DNA of 25,286 nucleotides, taken from assembly GCA_964475385.1 (NCBI GenBank), contig CAYYWV010000030.1, positions 1-25,286 of the forward strand, written 5' to 3'. The notes under the pieces are model-generated. The model saw only the letters and a program-made list of their open reading frames with translations, had not been told where the DNA came from and did not search any database. The translations under genes and the position numbers were made by a program. The stretch is from CAYYWV01 sp964475385. GTDB lineage: Bacteria > Pseudomonadota > Alphaproteobacteria > JAAXGF01. Position 1 is the first letter of the stretch; each line of letters starts with the position of its first letter. Positions 22,830-25,286 of the stretch are shown here, in pieces.

Positions 22830-24935
22830 ATGGTCGAGACCGCCGACATCCCGGTCGAGAAGCTCACTCGCGCCGAGGCCGAGGCCGAGCTCGCCCGGCT
22901 CGCCGCCGAGATCGCCCGTCACGACCGGCTTTACTACGTCGAGAACGCGCCCGAGATCTCGGACGCCGAGTACGATCGGCTCTGGCGGCGCAACAAGGCG
23001 ATCGAAGAGCGTTTCCCCGAGCTCGTCCGCCCCGACAGCCCGAGCTTGCGGGTCGGCGCGCCGCCGTCGGACGCCTTCGCCAAGGTCACCCACCGGGTGC
23101 CCATGCTCTCGCTCGCCAACGCCTTCGACGAGGACGAGCTCCGCGAGTTCTTCCAAAGGGTCCGCCGCTTCCTCGGCCTCGGCGAGGACGAGGCCATCAC
23201 CGTGGTCGGCGAGCCCAAGATCGACGGCCTGTCGGCGGCGGCGCATTACCGCGACGGCCGCTTCGCGCTCGGCGCGACCCGGGGCGACGGCCAGGTGGGC
23301 GAGGACATCACCGCGAACCTGCGCACGGTGCGCGACCTGCCGCTGCGCCTTTCCGACCCCGACCCGCCCGCGGTGGTCGAGGTCCGCGGCGAGGTCTACA
23401 TGACGCGCTCCGACTTCGAGGCGCTGAACGCCGAGCGGGCGGCGGCCGGCGAGCCGCTGTTCGCCAACCCGCGAAACGCCGCCGCCGGCTCGCTCCGCCA
23501 GCTCGACAGCCGGATCACGGCGAAGCGCAAGCTTCACTTCTTCGCTTACGCCTGGGGCGAAGTCTCGGCGCCTTTCGCCGCCACCCACTGGGACGCGCTC
23601 GCGCGCTTTCGGGCCTGGGGGTTCCGGGTCAACCCGCTCGCCCGGCGCTGCGTCGGCGAGGCGGAAGCGCTCGCGCTCTACCGCGAGATCGCCGAGGCGC
23701 GGCCGCGGCTCGACTACGACATCGACGGCGTGGTCTTCAAGGTGGACCGGCTGGATTGGCAGGAGCGGCTTGGCATGGTGAGCCGCGCGCCGCGCTGGGC
23801 GATCGCCCACAAGTTTCCGGCCGAGCAGGCGGTCACCCGGCTCTGCGCGATCGAGATCCAGGTCGGGCGCACCGGCGCGCTGACGCCTGTGGCGCGGCTC
23901 GATCCGGTCGCCGTGGGCGGCGTCGTGGTCTCGAACGCGACCCTTCACAACGAGGACGAGATCGCGCGCAAGGACATCCGCGTCGGCGACTTCGTCGTGG
24001 TCCAGCGCGCCGGCGACGTGATCCCGCAGGTGGTGCGGGTAGTGCGCGAAAAGCGCCCGCCCGACGCCAGGCCCTTCGTCTTTCCCGACCATTGCCCGGT
24101 ATGCGGCAGCCGCGCCGTGCGCGAGGAAGGCGAGGCGGTGCGCCGCTGCACCGGCGGGCTGATCTGTCCCGCCCAGCGGGTCGAGCGCCTGCGCCACTTC
24201 GTCAGCCGCGACGCCTTCGACATCGAAGGGCTGGGCGAAAAGCAGATCGCCGCCTTCTTCCGTGACGGCTTGATTGCGGAGCCCGCCGACATCTTCACCC
24301 TCGCGCGCCGCGCCGAGAGCTTCGATCCGCCGCTCGCCGCGCGCGAAGGCTGGGGCGAGAAATCGGTCGAGAACCTGTTCCGCGCCATCGAGGCGCGCCG
24401 CCGCATCCCGCTCGACCGTTTTCTCTACGCGCTCGGGATTCGCCACGTCGGCCAGGCGACGGCGCGGCTCTTGGCCAAGACCTATGGCTCGCTCGAAACC
24501 TTCCTCGCGGAAATGGAGCGTGCGCGCGACCCCGAAAGCGAGGCCCGCCGCGCGCTCGAGAACATCGACGGCATCGGCCCCAAGGTCGCCGCCGCCATCG
24601 CCGATTTCTTCGCCGAGCCCCACAACGTCACAGTGGTCGCCGACCTCGCCCGCGAGGTCGCGGTCGAGGACTTCGTCGAGCCCGTGGGCGCGACGCCGCT
24701 CGCCGGCAAGACGGTCGTGTTCACCGGAACGCTGGCTTCGATGACCCGGGCCGAGGCCAAGGCCCGGGCGGAGGCCTTGGGCGCAAAGGTCGCGGGCTCG
24801 GTCTCGCGCAAGACCGACTACGTGGTGGTGGGCGCGGACGCGGGCTCGAAGGCTGAGAAGGCGCGCGCGCTCGGGGTCGCGATGCTGAGCGAGGACGAGT
24901 GGCGCGCGCTCGCCGGAATCGGCGACGGACCATGA
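22830..24935 (+). CDS. ligA: NAD-dependent DNA ligase LigA
   Basis: LigA seals nicks during replication and repair using NAD+. The 701-aa protein shows all domains in order: the Ia NAD-binding domain (RHDRLYYVENAPEISDAEYD is its core, around residues 30-49), the adenylation domain with the catalytic K130 in KIDG, and the OB fold (VGRTGALTPVARL). A four-cysteine zinc finger (C422, C425, C440, C446), helix-hairpin-helix repeats (LGIRHVGQATA, IDGIGPKVAAAI) and a C-terminal BRCT domain at about 622-698 (GKTVVFTGTL) complete it. ATG 22830 lies 5 nt after the recN stop. The stop overlaps the next gene (ATGA). Confidence 0.97.
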   Translation: MVETADIPVEKLTRAEAEAELARLAAEIARHDRLYYVENAPEISDAEYDRLWRRNKAIEERFPELVRPDSPSLRVGAPPSDAFAKVTHRVPMLSLANAFDEDELREFFQRVRRFLGLGEDEAITVVGEPKIDGLSAAAHYRDGRFALGATRGDGQVGEDITANLRTVRDLPLRLSDPDPPAVVEVRGEVYMTRSDFEALNAERAAAGEPLFANPRNAAAGSLRQLDSRITAKRKLHFFAYAWGEVSAPFAATHWDALARFRAWGFRVNPLARRCVGEAEALALYREIAEARPRLDYDIDGVVFKVDRLDWQERLGMVSRAPRWAIAHKFPAEQAVTRLCAIEIQVGRTGALTPVARLDPVAVGGVVVSNATLHNEDEIARKDIRVGDFVVVQRAGDVIPQVVRVVREKRPPDARPFVFPDHCPVCGSRAVREEGEAVRRCTGGLICPAQRVERLRHFVSRDAFDIEGLGEKQIAAFFRDGLIAEPADIFTLARRAESFDPPLAAREGWGEKSVENLFRAIEARRRIPLDRFLYALGIRHVGQATARLLAKTYGSLETFLAEMERARDPESEARRALENIDGIGPKVAAAIADFFAEPHNVTVVADLAREVAVEDFVEPVGATPLAGKTVVFTGTLASMTRAEAKARAEALGAKVAGSVSRKTDYVVVGADAGSKAEKARALGVAMLSEDEWRALAGIGDGP

Positions 24936-25255
24936 GCCTGCGCCGCGCCCGCTTCGGCCCCGGGGTTTATTGGTCGCCGGCGGCGGGCGAGGCGCTCTTG
25001 GTCCACGCCTATCAGGGCGGCCCCTATCGGCTCGTCGACATCCACGGGCTGTGGCGGCTCGGCCGCATCGAGGGCGGCGCGGAGGCCGGCGAAAGCGTGA
25101 TCTGGCTCGACCGCGAAGAGCTGCGCCGGCTCAAGACCCTGGCGGACGCGTTCTCTTTCGACTTCGAGCAGGGCTTCATCGAGATGTGCCACGCGATGAC
25201 GCGCTTCGCCGAGGACCGGACGGACGAAACCTTCCGCTTCGTCGCGAATTTCTGA
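24932..25255 (+). CDS. Hypothetical protein, translationally coupled to ligA
   Basis: I do not recognise this 107-aa protein. ATG 24932 overlaps the ligA stop in an ATGA, which together with codon use like its neighbours argues that it is a real gene. It is soluble, with no signal peptide, membrane segment, cysteine pair or known catalytic motif. The N-terminal half is rich in Gly, Tyr and Trp (FGPGVYWSPAAGEALLVHAYQGGPYRLVDIHGLW is avoided as a motif; key residues are the YW at 13-14 and the GPYR near 29-32) and reads as beta strands. The C-terminal half, from WLDREELRRLKTLADAF on, reads as acidic helices. It ends before the window does. Confidence 0.75.
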   Translation: MSLRRARFGPGVYWSPAAGEALLVHAYQGGPYRLVDIHGLWRLGRIEGGAEAGESVIWLDREELRRLKTLADAFSFDFEQGFIEMCHAMTRFAEDRTDETFRFVANF

Positions 25256-25286
25256 TCTGAACGGCCGAGGGACTCGCGCCCGCTCA

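Noticed and set aside
20176..24623. Very long minus-strand open frames (for example 827 aa at 20176-22659 and 968 aa at 21717-24623) and similar ones opposite almost every gene.
   Set aside because: They are mirrors of GC-rich codon bias opposite recN, ligA, bamD and other clear genes; their translations are low-complexity Arg/Ala/Gly-rich strings with no domain, and they overlap confirmed genes throughout.
1..25286. Mobile elements, CRISPR arrays, prophage or horizontally acquired islands.
   Set aside because: No terminal repeats, integrase or transposase genes, spaced direct repeats or shifts in composition were seen; the gene order is that of a conserved core locus.

Overview
The window is the division and cell-wall (dcw) gene cluster of a very GC-rich Gram-negative bacterium, most likely an alphaproteobacterium of Rhodospirillales type. 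This rests on the gene order, the presence of lpxC and bamD (an outer membrane), a meso-diaminopimelate-type MurE, a long Ala/Pro-rich FtsZ linker with the alphaproteobacterial-style C-terminal peptide, and a GTTC-N7-GTTC motif of the alphaproteobacterial LexA type. Every convincing protein gene is on the + strand. Base composition and codon use look uniform, and I see no mobile element, CRISPR array, tRNA or rRNA.

Layout: (1) 1-~124, the 3' end of the RNase P RNA gene rnpB, entering from the left. (2) ~125-472, a control region with an AT-rich pocket, a LexA-like box, a small GC hairpin followed by Ts, and four CCCAT boxes spaced exactly 10 bp apart that look like MraZ operators overlapping the main promoter. 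(3) 473-15844, a nearly gap-free operon mraZ-rsmH-ftsL-ftsI-murE-murF-mraY-murD-ftsW-murG-murC-murB-ddl-ftsQ, with mostly ATGA/GTGA-type overlaps that suggest translational coupling. (4) 15924-18840, ftsA and ftsZ, each preceded by a short gap. (5) 19061-19981, lpxC behind a 220-nt leader with a perfect 11-bp inverted repeat. (6) 20131-20964, bamD with its own good promoter and a likely terminator. (7) 21151-25255, recN, ligA and a small unknown gene.

Functionally, MurC, MurD, MurE and MurF with MurB and Ddl build UDP-MurNAc-pentapeptide. MraY and MurG convert it to lipid II. FtsW and FtsI polymerise and cross-link it at the septum. FtsL and FtsQ activate that machinery, and FtsA and FtsZ place it. 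LpxC and BamD supply the outer membrane (lipid A and beta-barrel proteins), so much of envelope growth is encoded in one stretch. RecN and LigA are DNA-repair and replication proteins.

No undescribed multi-gene system was found. The coding content is a textbook dcw cluster. The points worth a second look are regulatory: the LexA-like box upstream of the cluster, the four-box MraZ operator, a tiny ORF/hairpin unit between them, the inverted repeat before lpxC, and the unidentified 107-aa gene coupled to ligA. All functions are inferred by reading motifs; no database search was run.
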